From NCBI GenBank assembly GCA_963971575.1, contig OZ020611.1, forward strand, positions 205,324,743-205,388,742: DNA of 64,000 bases, given 5' to 3'. The notes beneath the pieces were generated by a model. That model was not told the DNA's origin. It worked only from the letters and a program-made list of their open reading frames with translations, and did no database searches. The position numbers and the translations under genes were made by a program. Origin of the DNA: Liopterus haemorrhoidalis (Eukaryota; Arthropoda; Insecta; Coleoptera; Dytiscidae). This document shows, one piece after another, positions 1 through 38,987 of this stretch (the stretch's first letter is position 1; the number at the start of each line of letters is the position of its first letter).

Positions 1-36
1 TCTTTTTAATTTTGTTCAAATACAACAAATACTTAC

Positions 37-101
37 ATCAGGGATAAGTTCCCTTATGCATTTAGTAACGAGCCACGAAGTTTCAAATGGATTTACTCCC
101 T
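37..101 (-). CDS. OBP-A exon 5 (C6; C5 replaced)
   Basis: 65 nt, the same length and phase as exon 5 of OBP-B. Residues GVNPFETSWLVTKC: the position eight residues before C6, where C5 should be, is Phe. The exon ends at a GTAAGT donor after IRELIPD. The short terminal exon must lie beyond position 1. Confidence 0.9.
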
Positions 102-1531
102 CTAGAAAAAAAAAAAATTAATTAGTTACGTTCGCAGATGGAATCCTTTAACAGGTTGGAATATGACGCGTGTGCGCATTATTCCTTCCGAACTACAAAC
201 ATCCAATGAAATATGCTATCGGAATAGCCAGGGCTACCAGACGTCCGGATTTCAGCGGGAATTTAAAAACTACACAGTCTGTAGTCCCCGATTTTCACAG
301 AAAATTCCAAAATATAACTAAAGAAGACTATATTAGGAATTTTTAATGTTATCAATAAGTGTAAGTACCACTTAATACATTGAGGGGACTAAAGGCAAAA
401 TCCGCCATGTACACTAAAAAAAAAAAAAAAGAGTTATGCACGGCATTCTGCTCCCTCTATGGTGGACAGAATAAGGTAACAGTATTGGTTGTAGAACTTT
501 GGATCGCAGATGAAAAATTTTAACGCGCGCATCTTTTTCCAACCTGGCAGAAACTAAATCCACGAACGATGCTGTTATCTCTAAATATTTTTAAGTACTT
601 ACTGTATGCAGTACATCTGTTAAGAATATTTATAACATGTACAGGAACAGTGACTGGCGCTATTATTGCTTCCAAATATGCCACCAACACTTTTGGGCTT
701 AGCGAACCATCTGGTTTCATCTAAAAATGCAATATAATAATTAAAAAATCAAAAAAATTATGTGAAGTGTGATTTTTCACTACAAATTACAAGTTTACGT
801 ACAAAACTAATAAATTTGTAATAAAATTATTAACAATCTATACATCGAAATTTGTAGCGAATTTTTGTCTCTCTAAAAATTTTATTTTTACCGACCGCCA
901 ACATATATAAGGGAGGTATTGTGATCATACCGATATTGACATTTCGAGATTTCGATGGATATCCACGAATTGAGGTCTCTACATAAAGTTTTGACTATTT
1001 TTAGCATGATGTCTGACGGTCTGTCTGTCCGTCCGTTCGTCTGTCCGTCCATCCGTCTGTCTGTCTGTGTACACGTGCAGAGCAAATTCGGCTAAAAGAA
1101 TTTTTATGAAACTGCTAATTTAAGCTTTTGACATCAATGGCACGAGTTGATCAACTTTTGGTAAAAATCGGTTGACTAGAAATGGGAGTTTACTCGTGTC
1201 GATTTTAAGATTTTTGCGAATATTTAGCAACAGAAAAATATTTGGAAAAATGTATTTAACAAAAGTTGCTATAAATGCAATAACTAATAACTTTTATTTG
1301 AGACTTTTTTCTAAGTCTCAATATTTTCATACTTATATGTAACCTTTCCATGGTCATGATAAATAATATCTCTGTTAGAAAATATTAGGCCAAGTTATTC
1401 CTACTCTGCTGCTAGAATGTATTTTATACAAGTACTTTATGATGGCGGTCGGTACTGTGGTGGCCACAGCTGATTTTTTACTTGCCCGGCCTTAATATAT
1501 AAGAGGCAAGTATTGTAATCGCGAAAATGTG

Positions 1532-1567
<36 letters not shown>

Positions 1568-4500
1568 TGTGTGTGTGTGTGTGTGTGTGTGAAAAAAAGA
1601 AACAGAAAAATATTTCGAAAAAATTTATTGAACAAAAGTTACTATAAATGCAATAACTAATAACTTTTATTTGGGACGTTTTTTGATAAAACGAAAAATT
1701 TCGAATTTTTTTTGTAAAATTGTCTCAATTTTTTCATACTTATTTGTAACGTTTCCATGGTTATGATAATTAATTCGTAACTAGTAAACCAAGCCTTGGA
1801 CAAATATTTGTATGGAACATAATTTTATGTATTTTTGAAGAATTATCTAAATATTAAAAAAAAAAAAATTAAATTAAATTTTTTTTTTTTTTATTTTTAC
1901 TTGCCCGACCTTAATATAAAAGGGGCAAGTATTGTAATCGCGAAAATTTTCGATGTCGATGACGTTTCATGGTCCAGGGAATCCAAAAAAACCTATTTTC
2001 GAAGTGCCGTCCGTATGTGTGTGTGTGTCTGTGTGTCTGTGTGTCTGTGTGTCTGTGTGTGTGTGTGTCTGTGTGTCTGTGTGTCTGTGTGTCTGTGTGT
2101 ATACACGATAACTCAAAAACGGTTTAACTTAAAGAGTTTGTTCTGGTACTAAAAAATTCTCCTAATAATTGGGAAGAACCCTATTGTTTTTTATTAAAAT
2201 CCGAAACCGGAAACGTTATTAAACTTTAAAATTTAAAAAAATTCGTAACTAGTAAACCAAGCCTTGGACAAAAAATTGTATAGGACATAATTTGATGTAT
2301 TTTTGAAGATTTACCTAAATATTTTTTTAAATTAAAAAAAAAATGTATTTTTTTTATTATTTTTTTTATGGGAGGGCAAGTCTAGCGGAGGTCTCCCTTC
2401 GCCACTGGTTTAATTGTAAATAATTTTTTTATAAATGTTGTCGCTGAATAACTTAATAATAGGTATCGGACAGCAATTTTCTATAAATTTTGAATATATT
2501 TGTGGGTTTCAAATAACTGTTTTGAGATAGATGTTTCTAGAAATGTTAATACGATATAAACATTAATTTTTAAAAGCATATTCAGTTTTCAGAAAATAGT
2601 TGTGATAAGAAGAGTGTAAGCCAGTGTTTCCCAAAGGGAAGGCCGCGGCACATTAGTGTGCCGCAAATATTTTGAAATGTGCCACAATATTTAAAAAGAA
2701 AAAGCGTCTATTAGTTTATTTTAACATCATTGTCCAAATATACGTACAATACCATTAATAAGAATAAAGTACACGAAGATTCTTGTTATGACGAGTTGAA
2801 ATTGACATATCCTGAATATAGGGACGTCTGCATTCAAAATTTCTTCTTGTATCACTGCGTAGGTGTTCCGCGAAATTTTTCTTTTTTTTTGGCAAATATG
2901 CCACGAGAGTAAAAAGATTGAGAAACACTGGTGTAAGCAATTACACAGAACTACTACTATTTTACTTGGAAATCAACTTCAACAAGCATAAATTTTGAGT
3001 CAATTAGTAATGTAATTAGTAAAAAAACTAATTTGGAAAGTGAAGGTCACTATATTAATGTTGTAAGTTCTAGTAATATTAGTATTACAATAAATAATAA
3101 ATAATTATGGAATTTATATTTTTTACATCTGTCAATTTATTGAGGAATAAAGTTCCAAAAATTTCCCTAGGGAATAAAGTGACACTATATGTGTCAAAAA
3201 CGAGGTACATAAAGTCGGTTTTACACCCGGTCGTAAGAAAAAATAATTACTTACTGCCCCGGATCGTACCACCATGCAACTGATGTAATTTTTCAAATTG
3301 TCATCTTCCAAGAAGTATCCATGTTGTGCTTTTAGTATTAGAGCTAAAACATAAATAAAGATCAGTGACGGCTCGTAAGTTTCTTTAATGGGAGGGTTTA
3401 GAATAAAAAAAAAAAAAATAATAATAATAATAAAAATAATTGATGTAAAGTGTGAATTTTAACATATTTCAAGATATTGAAGGTATTTACTAAATGATAT
3501 GAAATTGTGGGTACACATTATAAAATCATAAATTTCGATAACCTTTGCAAGAATACTACGTGTTTCTATTGAAACTTACGTGAGACTTACAAGCGTATTT
3601 AAAATGCGCCGGCAACAATGCCCATCTTTAGCTATCCAGTTCTCCAGTCAGTCAGATAAATGTTGTAAACAGGGTGTTGCAAAAAATTCGATAACTTTCG
3701 AAAAATCAGATCAAAAATTCCTGTTGTCAGCGGTCGAATCGTTTATTGTTTAAATGCCCAATTCATTTTTGCAATCGTAACTTATTCATACAAAATTTAG
3801 TTGCCCAAAAAATATCCTTACCTACCAATATTCAAACGCTTCTTGCTACTAACTCTCTAGATATTTATGAAATGCTTTATAACTATATTAAATCAGAAAA
3901 TATCAAACTATAAACTTAATTTTAAAAACCCTTAATCTTTTTCTTTACTACCTGGCTAATAACCAAAGCTGCTAAAGCCAACAAACAAAAGGAAAAAAAA
4001 AATCCTGTTGTACTTTTTCGGTTCACATTGATGTGAATATTAATTTCAAAACTTTTCTTTCAAAAATTATAGAAATTTAAATTTTTTAATGTACCCACAA
4101 TTTGTTTTCACTTATCGATGGATCTCCACGAACTGAGGTCCCTACATAACGTTTTGACTATTTTTAGCATAATGTCTGTCGGTCTGTCTGTCTGTCTGTC
4201 TGCCTGTATGTCTGTCTGTCTGTCTGTCTGTCTGTCAGTTCGTGTACATGTGCAGAGCAAATTCGGCTAAAATGATTTTTATGAAAATTCATATTTAAGC
4301 TTTTGACATCGATGGTACGAGTTGATCAACTTTTCGTAAAAATCAGTTAACTAGAAAAGGTTTTAAAAAGGAGTTTAGTCGTATCGGTTTTAAGATTTTT
4401 GCGAATATTTCGCAACAGAGAAATATTTCGATCCATTTATCAATATATTTCTTATTAACGTAATGAAGCCTTAGATACGAATTAAATGTAGAAAAAATCG

Positions 4501-5144
4501 CTAGGATTTTTTAGTTTAAATTTTCTTCTGATGATATTTTCGCAAGTAATTTAAATTTAGTTTTAAATAATTAAATGGAAGCTCTTAATACTTAAATAAA
4601 GAATAAAAATGATTATCGAAACGCTTTTTATCAAAAAAATATACTTAGACATCTAGCATTCTGTTTTCATACATTTACTAAATGCCTACAAAATCCTGAA
4701 TTGTGTGTAAATTCACATTTCACATAAACTCTCTATGCTTCGTATATTTATTTATTGTTTGTTTCAACATTGTTTCTCCAATTTAATATGTTTAGTTTCA
4801 GAGTAAGATACTCAATCTTTCCTAATTTAATCTCCTTCGTATCACTTATAATAAAGAAGTTAGTAACGTTAAAACTTAATACTTTTAATAGGGACTCGGG
4901 TTTCCTAAAATCAACCATGTCAAAAAATGCGTAATACCTATATGATAATTATAATATTACTTACTTTCATTGACTTGTGAACTCTTCAAACAAACTTCAT
5001 GTAACTTAGTAATATGAGCTACGGTAATGTGAAGAGAATTGCACTAAAAATATATTTATTTAACACCATAAATATAACAAATAGATTTTTCCTTACATAT
5101 AATGCGTAAAGTAACACGAGCAGTAATACAGCGCCTCTATTCAT
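37..5144 (-). CDS. Odorant-binding protein gene OBP-A, Minus-C type (3' end outside window)
   Basis: Five exons on the minus strand (5144-5097, 5043-4965, 3343-3255, 720-603, 101-37) join in frame to 133 codons. The last donor is phase 0 and the terminal exon lies off the left edge. OBPs are small secreted helical proteins that carry hydrophobic odorants in sensillar lymph. Visible here: a hydrophobic signal peptide (MNRGAVLLLVLLYALY), then C1 in KLHEVC, the OBP core LEDDNLKNYISC, the turn MKPDGSL, C4 in ILNRC and C6 in WLVTKC. Against OBP-B, the C2 position is Asn and the C5 position is Phe, while C1-C3 (30 residues) and C4-C6 (17 residues) spacings are identical. In the family C2 pairs with C5, so one whole disulfide is missing, which defines a Minus-C OBP. 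An extra Cys begins exon 2, near the likely signal-cleavage site. All donors are GTAAGN. Confidence 0.9.
102..602. other. Intron 4 of OBP-A, with a possible hAT end relic
   Basis: No coding signal. Bases about 228-255 (CTACCAGACGTCCGGATTTC) resemble the left end of the hAT element at 29,388. This is probably a worn terminal fragment. The rest is unassigned AT-rich sequence with a poly(A) run at 415-430. Confidence 0.35.
603..720 (-). CDS. OBP-A exon 4 (C4)
   Basis: 118 nt, acceptor TTTTTAG, donor GTAAGT, phase 0 in and phase 1 out. It begins MKPDGSLSPKVLVAYLE, the D/N-G-x-L turn of OBPs, and ends with C4 in INILNRC. It is 12 nt longer than the matching OBP-B exon. Confidence 0.92.
889..1478 (+). 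mobile_element. Helentron-like element, family B
   Basis: Begins CCGACCGCCAACATATA and ends about GGCGGTCGGTACTG, giving a sub-terminal inverted repeat CCGACCGC. It contains a TCTG/TCCG microsatellite at about 1,018-1,066. Other copies lie at 4,112 and 21,510-22,317. No transposase; the assignment rests on architecture only. Confidence 0.6.
1478..1800 (+). repeat. Family C 5' fragment with GCGT/GT array, then a family B-like tail
   Basis: Starts with the family C head (CTTGCCCGGCCTTAATATA), then runs directly into (GCGT)n(GT)n at about 1,527-1,591. After that comes a B-like tail (CAATAACTAATAACTTTTAT). The join looks like a recombined or internally deleted copy. Confidence 0.5.
1899..2409 (+). 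mobile_element. Helentron-like element, family C, full copy
   Basis: Starts ACTTGCCCGACCTTAATAT and ends GGGCAAGTCTAGCGGAGGTC...CGCCACTGG, so ACTTGCCC is inverted near both ends. A GTGT/CTGT microsatellite occupies 2,017-2,100. No ORF of note. It is inserted in intron 3 of OBP-A. Confidence 0.65.
2622..2930. mobile_element. hAT-type MITE with exact 8-bp TSD
   Basis: Ends CAGTGTTTCCC and GAGAAACACTG are flanked by the perfect duplication GTGTAAGC (2,614-2,621 and 2,931-2,938). 309 bp, with no transposase. It lies in intron 3 of OBP-A. The 8-bp TSD and CAGNG ends are typical of hAT elements. Confidence 0.85.
2939..3254. other. Unassigned intron sequence
   Basis: AT-rich intron DNA between a hAT MITE and OBP-A exon 3. 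Nothing recognised. Confidence 0.5.
3255..3343 (-). CDS. OBP-A exon 3 (C3; C2 replaced)
   Basis: 89 nt, the same length and phase as exon 3 of OBP-B. It encodes GYFLEDDNLKNYISCMV. The usual CYxxC pair reads NYISC, so C2 is Asn and only C3 remains. Acceptor TTTTAG, donor GTAAGT. Confidence 0.92.
3390..4110. repeat. Fragments of Helentron-like family A in intron 2 of OBP-A
   Basis: 3,438-3,500 resembles the family A terminal segment (GATGTAAAGTGTGAATTTTA), minus orientation. 3,700-3,730 and 4,005-4,040 carry its internal motif (AAAAATTCCTGTTGT). They are truncated and shuffled, with no coding content. Confidence 0.4.
4112..4450 (+). mobile_element. Helentron-like family B, 5'-truncated copy
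   Basis: Shares GATGGATCTCCACGAACTGA and GTACATGTGCAGAGCAAATT with the copies at 889 and 22,300. TCTG array at 4,180-4,236. The head motif CCGACCGCC is missing. Confidence 0.5.
4451..4964. other. Intron 2 of OBP-A, unassigned
   Basis: AT-rich. About 4,672-4,730 resembles the family A end (CATTTACTAAATGCCTACAA). Nothing else recognised. Confidence 0.4.
4965..5043 (-). CDS. OBP-A exon 2 (helix 1, C1)
   Basis: 79 nt between a TTTTTAG acceptor and a GTAAGT donor, phase 0 in and phase 1 out. It encodes the first-helix motif HITKLHEVCLKSSQVNE, with C1 in the HEVC context matching HNTC of OBP-B. A non-conserved Cys is its first residue. Confidence 0.88.
5097..5144 (-). CDS. OBP-A exon 1: start and signal peptide
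   Basis: 16 codons, ATG to a GTAAGG donor, phase 0. A short polar start (MNR) is followed by a Leu/Val-rich hydrophobic stretch, as in a secretory signal peptide. It lies 53 bp upstream of exon 2, the shortest intron of the gene. No canonical TATA box was seen close upstream. Confidence 0.82.
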
Positions 5145-5640
5145 TGTTAATATCAATTATTAACTTATAAAATACAAGTTACTTAATAGATTCGGATTGA
5201 CTACGTACTCAAATATTAATTGTTACCAGTTTATGTTGATGGAATAATTATGGTGTAATCTAATCGCAATGTTTATTATTATTGTTTAAAATATTTGTTT
5301 CTAATTCATGCCAATACATAGGCGTACTTTTTTGGTGTTCGGAACAGGGGGGGAAGGAGAAAGAAAGTAAGATGGAAATTAGGGCTTCTCATTTCCCGCA
5401 ATTTTCAAATCCCGGAATTCCAGGATGAAATTTGATGTATTCCCGGGATTCCAGGATTTCCCGGGGTTTTAAAAATTGCATGAATACAACTATACTGTAT
5501 CTCAAAAAGACTGATTTCAAGAAAATAACTTAAATATGAACGGAAAACATTAATTTCGTTAATAATCAGAAGTTCTCGAGCGAAATTATTAAAATAATAT
5601 TTTGTTATTTCTGTTGATATTGTTGTCCTTGAACAATCTG
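5145..5640. other. 5' flank of OBP-A
   Basis: Upstream region of OBP-A, where its promoter should lie. No canonical TATA box is convincing. 5,385-5,480 is a GC-rich patch with repeats of CCCGG and CCAGGAT, perhaps a MITE remnant. Confidence 0.35.
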
Positions 5641-5654
5641 GGAAGTGTACGTGA

Positions 5655-6308
5655 CTTCATGTAGATCCCCATCTAAGATGGGACCAACATACAGAGTTTC
5701 TGAGCCATAAACTAAGGTCTACCATATATCTAATTAGAAAACTAAAACTAGAGGTGAGTATAGATGTTCTAAAAGCTTACTTTTCCCTTTTCCACTCCCA
5801 GTTAAGCTATAGTTTATTAATCTGGGGACATTCACCAGCTGCCAAAAGAATCTTTGCCCTACAGCGTAAAGTTGTAAGAATTATTGCTTATGCTACTTTT
5901 CAAGCCGACTGTCGTGATCTTTTTGTAAAACTCAATATAATGTCCCTACCTTCCCTTTTCATCTTTTACTGCGTACTCCATATTCACCAAAATCTAAAAA
6001 ATTTCCCAACCTGCAGTAATACCCACTTCCATAATACTCGGTTAAAAAACAATATTCGTAGTAACTTCTTACGCCTTAACAAATCGAGGAACTCCATCAA
6101 TTATTTTTCAATTAAATTTTTTAACCTTATACCTGTGGAAATTAGAGAACTACCACCCAAAAATTTCCACGAAAAAATCAAAGGTATTCTGACTGTAAAT
6201 CCTATGTATAGCTTTGATGAGTTCGAGAACTTTAGTTTTAAATAACTTATATTTTTATGTAAATGACTGACTAGCAACGTTACCATGTAATAGTATTTAG
6301 TCAATAAA

Positions 6309-6357
<49 letters not shown>
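5655..6357 (+). mobile_element. 5'-truncated non-LTR retrotransposon (RT C-terminal region)
   Basis: The frame read from 5,655 through the ORF at 5,754-6,245 gives VDPHLRWDQHTEFL, then YSLLIWGHSPAAKRIFALQR and VVRIIAYATFQADCRDLF. This is the conserved region after the reverse-transcriptase catalytic core of jockey/CR1-like LINEs. It ends with a (TTA)n tail at 6,310-6,357, typical of a LINE 3' end. The catalytic core and endonuclease are absent, so it is a dead 5' truncation. It sits about 0.5 kb upstream of the OBP-A start. Confidence 0.8.
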
Positions 6358-6359
<2 letters not shown>

Positions 6360-8700
6360 ACCCCCCTCTTCGGTACGCCACTGCATATTTTAATAAAAAG
6401 GCGGAGTTTGACTGGTTTCCCCCGGTGCCAAAGTAGCTAGCGCCGGCTCTGTATAACCCTCATCTCCCCCTGGATCCGTCCATGTACTTATGTAAATGTA
6501 TGTCAGTATACTACATTGTAAGCAGTAATATAAGTATATATTAAGTAATGCAATACAAATTGCTGATGTTTTTCTTTTCTTTAAATATTTCTTAAAGAGA
6601 CAGGCTCAAAGTTCAATGTGGTTTTTCACAAAACTCAAATCTAGCACAGGAACTTTACTACAAATAATAATAATAATAATTTTATGAAGTGTGAATTTTT
6701 ATAAAAGTCAGAGATTTGTAGTTATATAGTATATAGGAAGTGAAAGAGGCCAACAGAGAGCTAGAATCAGTGGCGCAGCCAGGATTTTGTCTTGGGGAGG
6801 GCCGAATCAAATTTCGAGGGCACGCGGGCCGCATACGGCCGTGAACCTTATTTTTTATGGCCCCTGAAGCGGTAATCAAAATCACTTGAGCTTATTTAGA
6901 GGTAAAATATATTTAAAAATGTAAAATATACTCTCTTCCCCTTTTCTGTTTATAACAAAATGTCAATAAACCCTTCGGAAGTGACGGAACTTTAAATTCC
7001 GTCACTGCTTATGATTTTGTATGTAAAATAGACTGCGACCCAAATCAGTTCGACACCCCTGCTGTTGGATATTGATGTTTATATCAAATAATAATTCCAT
7101 TATTTGTTGATAAAAAAATGTAATTGTTAAAACTTTCACTTGATTTTTTCTTCGATAAATACATATTTATTTATATTTTTTGCGGGATATGTTTTTGAAG
7201 TCTCAATATTTACTTATGATATTTACTCATACTTATGTTCAGTTCTCTAAATCAGCCGCTTGGCCACAATTTGTACCGAACGAACACACTCATGTGACGG
7301 AATAAAGATTTCTTGATTATACATACGAAAACCTAAAAATAACATGCAAATATGCATTTTCTGTTAATTTCAACACTAATCATAATAAAATATAGCTTAT
7401 TATTATTGTAAAATACATAAGTTATTTTGCTGTACGATTATGATAAAATTGTTAAATTTTCATTTCATTGGACCTTCAGAGGGGGCTTGTGTCCCCCCCG
7501 CTTCCATCTGAATACGCCACTGTTGTTCAGTACAACTTATATCAGTTCTTTTTGGGTGTAAAACATTATAATTTCAAAAATACCTAAGAAGATATTGATA
7601 TTCACATTTATCTACAAAATAAAACCAAATACCGATTTTAAGAGCGCTATTGTCTCCAAAACTACTCTCTTTATTATATTTCTACTATTTTTACTCTATT
7701 TCACGTTTGAGGTGTCATTTTAAAATTACATTCTGAAGGTTATACCGAATTCAGATTTAAATCTTATCTGAATCGAGTAATTAGTTGTTTAAAACAGTTT
7801 TATCATTTGACTGGGCGAATATTTTAGTCGATGTGTCAGGGGGAAAAAGGATCAACGCTTCCCTTCATATAATTCGTTGGAGCATATTTGGAAAGTGATG
7901 TATTTTCTCTTGAACAATAATTATGGCACTTTATCAAGAGTAGGCAATCTTAAAAAATTTTATTTATACGAAAAAAAAAAAAAGAAAATGCCAATATTGT
8001 TTACAATGAAGTAATTGAATAATTAACTACTGTTGTGGTTAAATTTTATCTTCAACTCCCCGGGCAGCGCCGTGTAATCTGCTGGTCCTGGGAGGGGCCC
8101 AGGCTCGTCGCCCCCCCCTTGGCTGCGCCACTGGCTAGAAAATTAGTTCTTAAAACCTTACATTTGATACCCCAATTTATATTTCGAAAATATAGGCTAT
8201 TTCAAGTGTTTAAGCCCAAATATCTGGAAATCAAATTTAACCGATTTTGAAATCTAGTAACTTTTATCGATTGAATCGGGCTTTTGGCCATTTTGTTTAA
8301 GATTTGTAAATCATACTTACATTGAACATAATTATGTTAAGGTGAATTGTCATTATACATTGTCAATTTCATTACATTTTGGTTTTTTGCTTCATGTATT
8401 CTCAGTAAAATTCTCATTAAAATCACCTAAATTCCGGTTAATACAGTGACGGGCTAAGGAAAATCGGGGCCCTAGGCAAGGTTCTCATTGTGGGTCCTAC
8501 TAGTTAAAAAAATTATAAAATAATAGAAAAATGTATAATAAAACCAGCTTGCGGGTCCCAAAAAAATACGAGCCCTAGGCAGTTGCCTAGATTGCCTAGG
8601 CCAAAGTCCGCACCTGGGTTCATAAGTATGTCCGGGCCCTGGTTATGACCATGTTTCAATATGGTTAAAACTGGCGTTTTTTGCAGAGGATGTACTATTA
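6358..8700. other. Intergenic DNA with MITE-like GC-rich patches
   Basis: Between OBP-B and OBP-A. GC-rich patches at 6,764-6,850 (CAGTGGCGCAGCCAGGATTT), 7,478-7,530, 8,050-8,135 and 8,440-8,640 resemble ends of hAT-like MITEs, but no paired ends or TSDs could be fixed. The rest is AT-rich with no gene seen. Confidence 0.35.
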
Positions 8701-8726
8701 AATATTTATATTGCAATAATAATATA

Positions 8727-8732
8727 TTTATT
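8727..8732 (-). promoter_or_regulatory. Candidate OBP-B polyadenylation signal
   Basis: AATAAA on the minus strand, about 240 bp past the proposed OBP-B stop. Reasonable spacing, but such hexamers are frequent in AT-rich DNA. Confidence 0.35.
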
Positions 8733-8798
8733 ACATATTTTACATTAACTATAAATGGCGATATCTGTATTTAAATTACTCTGAATTTCAAGCTAGAA

Positions 8799-8898
8799 CA
8801 GTGATGGTTTAACATTTTCTATAGTTAACATTTGAAAAGAATTTTAATACAAAATTTAATTTAAAAGATCTTAAACAGATTTAGTTTTTGCACCACTG
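8799..8898. mobile_element. Short hAT MITE relic in the OBP-B 3' UTR region
   Basis: CAGTGATGGTTTAAC faces GTTTTTGCACCACTG, with an imperfect 8-bp duplication (AGCTAGAA and GGCTAGAG, six of eight). It would lie in the transcribed 3' UTR if the terminal exon call is right. Confidence 0.5.
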
Positions 8899-8970
8899 GG
8901 CTAGAGGATACATCATAAAGAATTAGTTGTGTTCGTCGTCTGAAAAACCTTCTGCAACTGGAATCCGGAA

Positions 8971-38143
<29,173 letters not shown>

Positions 38144-38240
38144 TTTTTATCAAATATAGTACTATTAGTATTAAGATAATGATACTATCACAGTATGACA
38201 AATAGTTATTAATAAAGTAAATTTATGAATGAATGTTTCA

Positions 38241-38249
38241 TTTTATATA
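38241..38249 (-). promoter_or_regulatory. Candidate TATA box of OBP-B
   Basis: TATATAAAA on the minus strand, about 100 bp upstream of the OBP-B ATG. A matching initiator at the usual distance is not clear. Confidence 0.4.
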
Positions 38250-38979
38250 CTCACCTGAAAAAATAAAAATTTTAAAATATTAATATTAAGTATCTAATAA
38301 GGTTCATTCAAGTTTCCTGAAGTTTTTTAATTAAATATCTTTTAAAAAAATTTAGACCTTAATAAAATATATTACCATATAATTGATATTGTTTTTTTAT
38401 AAATAATTATGTGTTAGTAATATGTGTATGTTATTAAAATAATAAATAAATAATACATTTATGTGTATGCATGTCAATAATATGTCAATAATGGATGTGT
38501 TAATATTTGTTATTATTTCATGTACCTGCCAATTATTTTTGTTGTTTCTCTATTGGAAAAATATTTGCGAAATATGTAGATATTTTTTTAATTCCTAGCA
38601 CTGGTTTTATGAACAAGCTATTTGAAGTTTCAGTGGCGTATCTAAAGTTTATGATACCCAGAGCGGAACTTTGGTTTGGCCCCTCATCTATAATTATCTT
38701 AAAATAATGACATCCGCAGATTCTAAAGAGATCTTTCAGGTATTTTTGAAAAAAGTTCTTTATTTAACTTTATTTCATTGCTCAGTAATACCTCGGCTAA
38801 CAGTGGCGGTTGGTACAATAGAATTGCAGCGCACCCAAAATTAAATGAATTTATACATTACATACGTTCATGATTTTTTTCGCTCTTTTCCTCTCTTTAA
38901 ATGTACTTAACTTATTATTTAAAACTGTCACTACTGTTGGGCGTTGTACGTAAAACAAATAGTTGGTCTATAAGTTATG
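38250..38979. other. 5' flank of OBP-B
   Basis: AT-rich. 38,630-38,700 (CAGTGGCGTATCTAAAG) looks like a MITE end without a partner. No coding signal. Confidence 0.4.
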
Positions 38980-38987
38980 ATATACAG

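Larger units (their letters stand above)
824..2580 (+). repeat. MITE interrupted by Helentron-like insertions
   Basis: Bases 824-880 (CAATCTATACATCGAAATTT and on) match the left terminal repeat of the MITE at 57,172. Sequence from about 2,411 (ATAAATGTTGTCGCTGAATA, then TGTGGGTTTCAAATAAC) matches its interior. Between the two halves sit family B and family C elements. It lies in intron 3 of OBP-A. Confidence 0.55.

Noticed and set aside
1527..1591. CRISPR-like or regulatory tandem array
   Set aside because: It is a simple GCGT/GT microsatellite in a eukaryotic repeat; there is no spacer structure.
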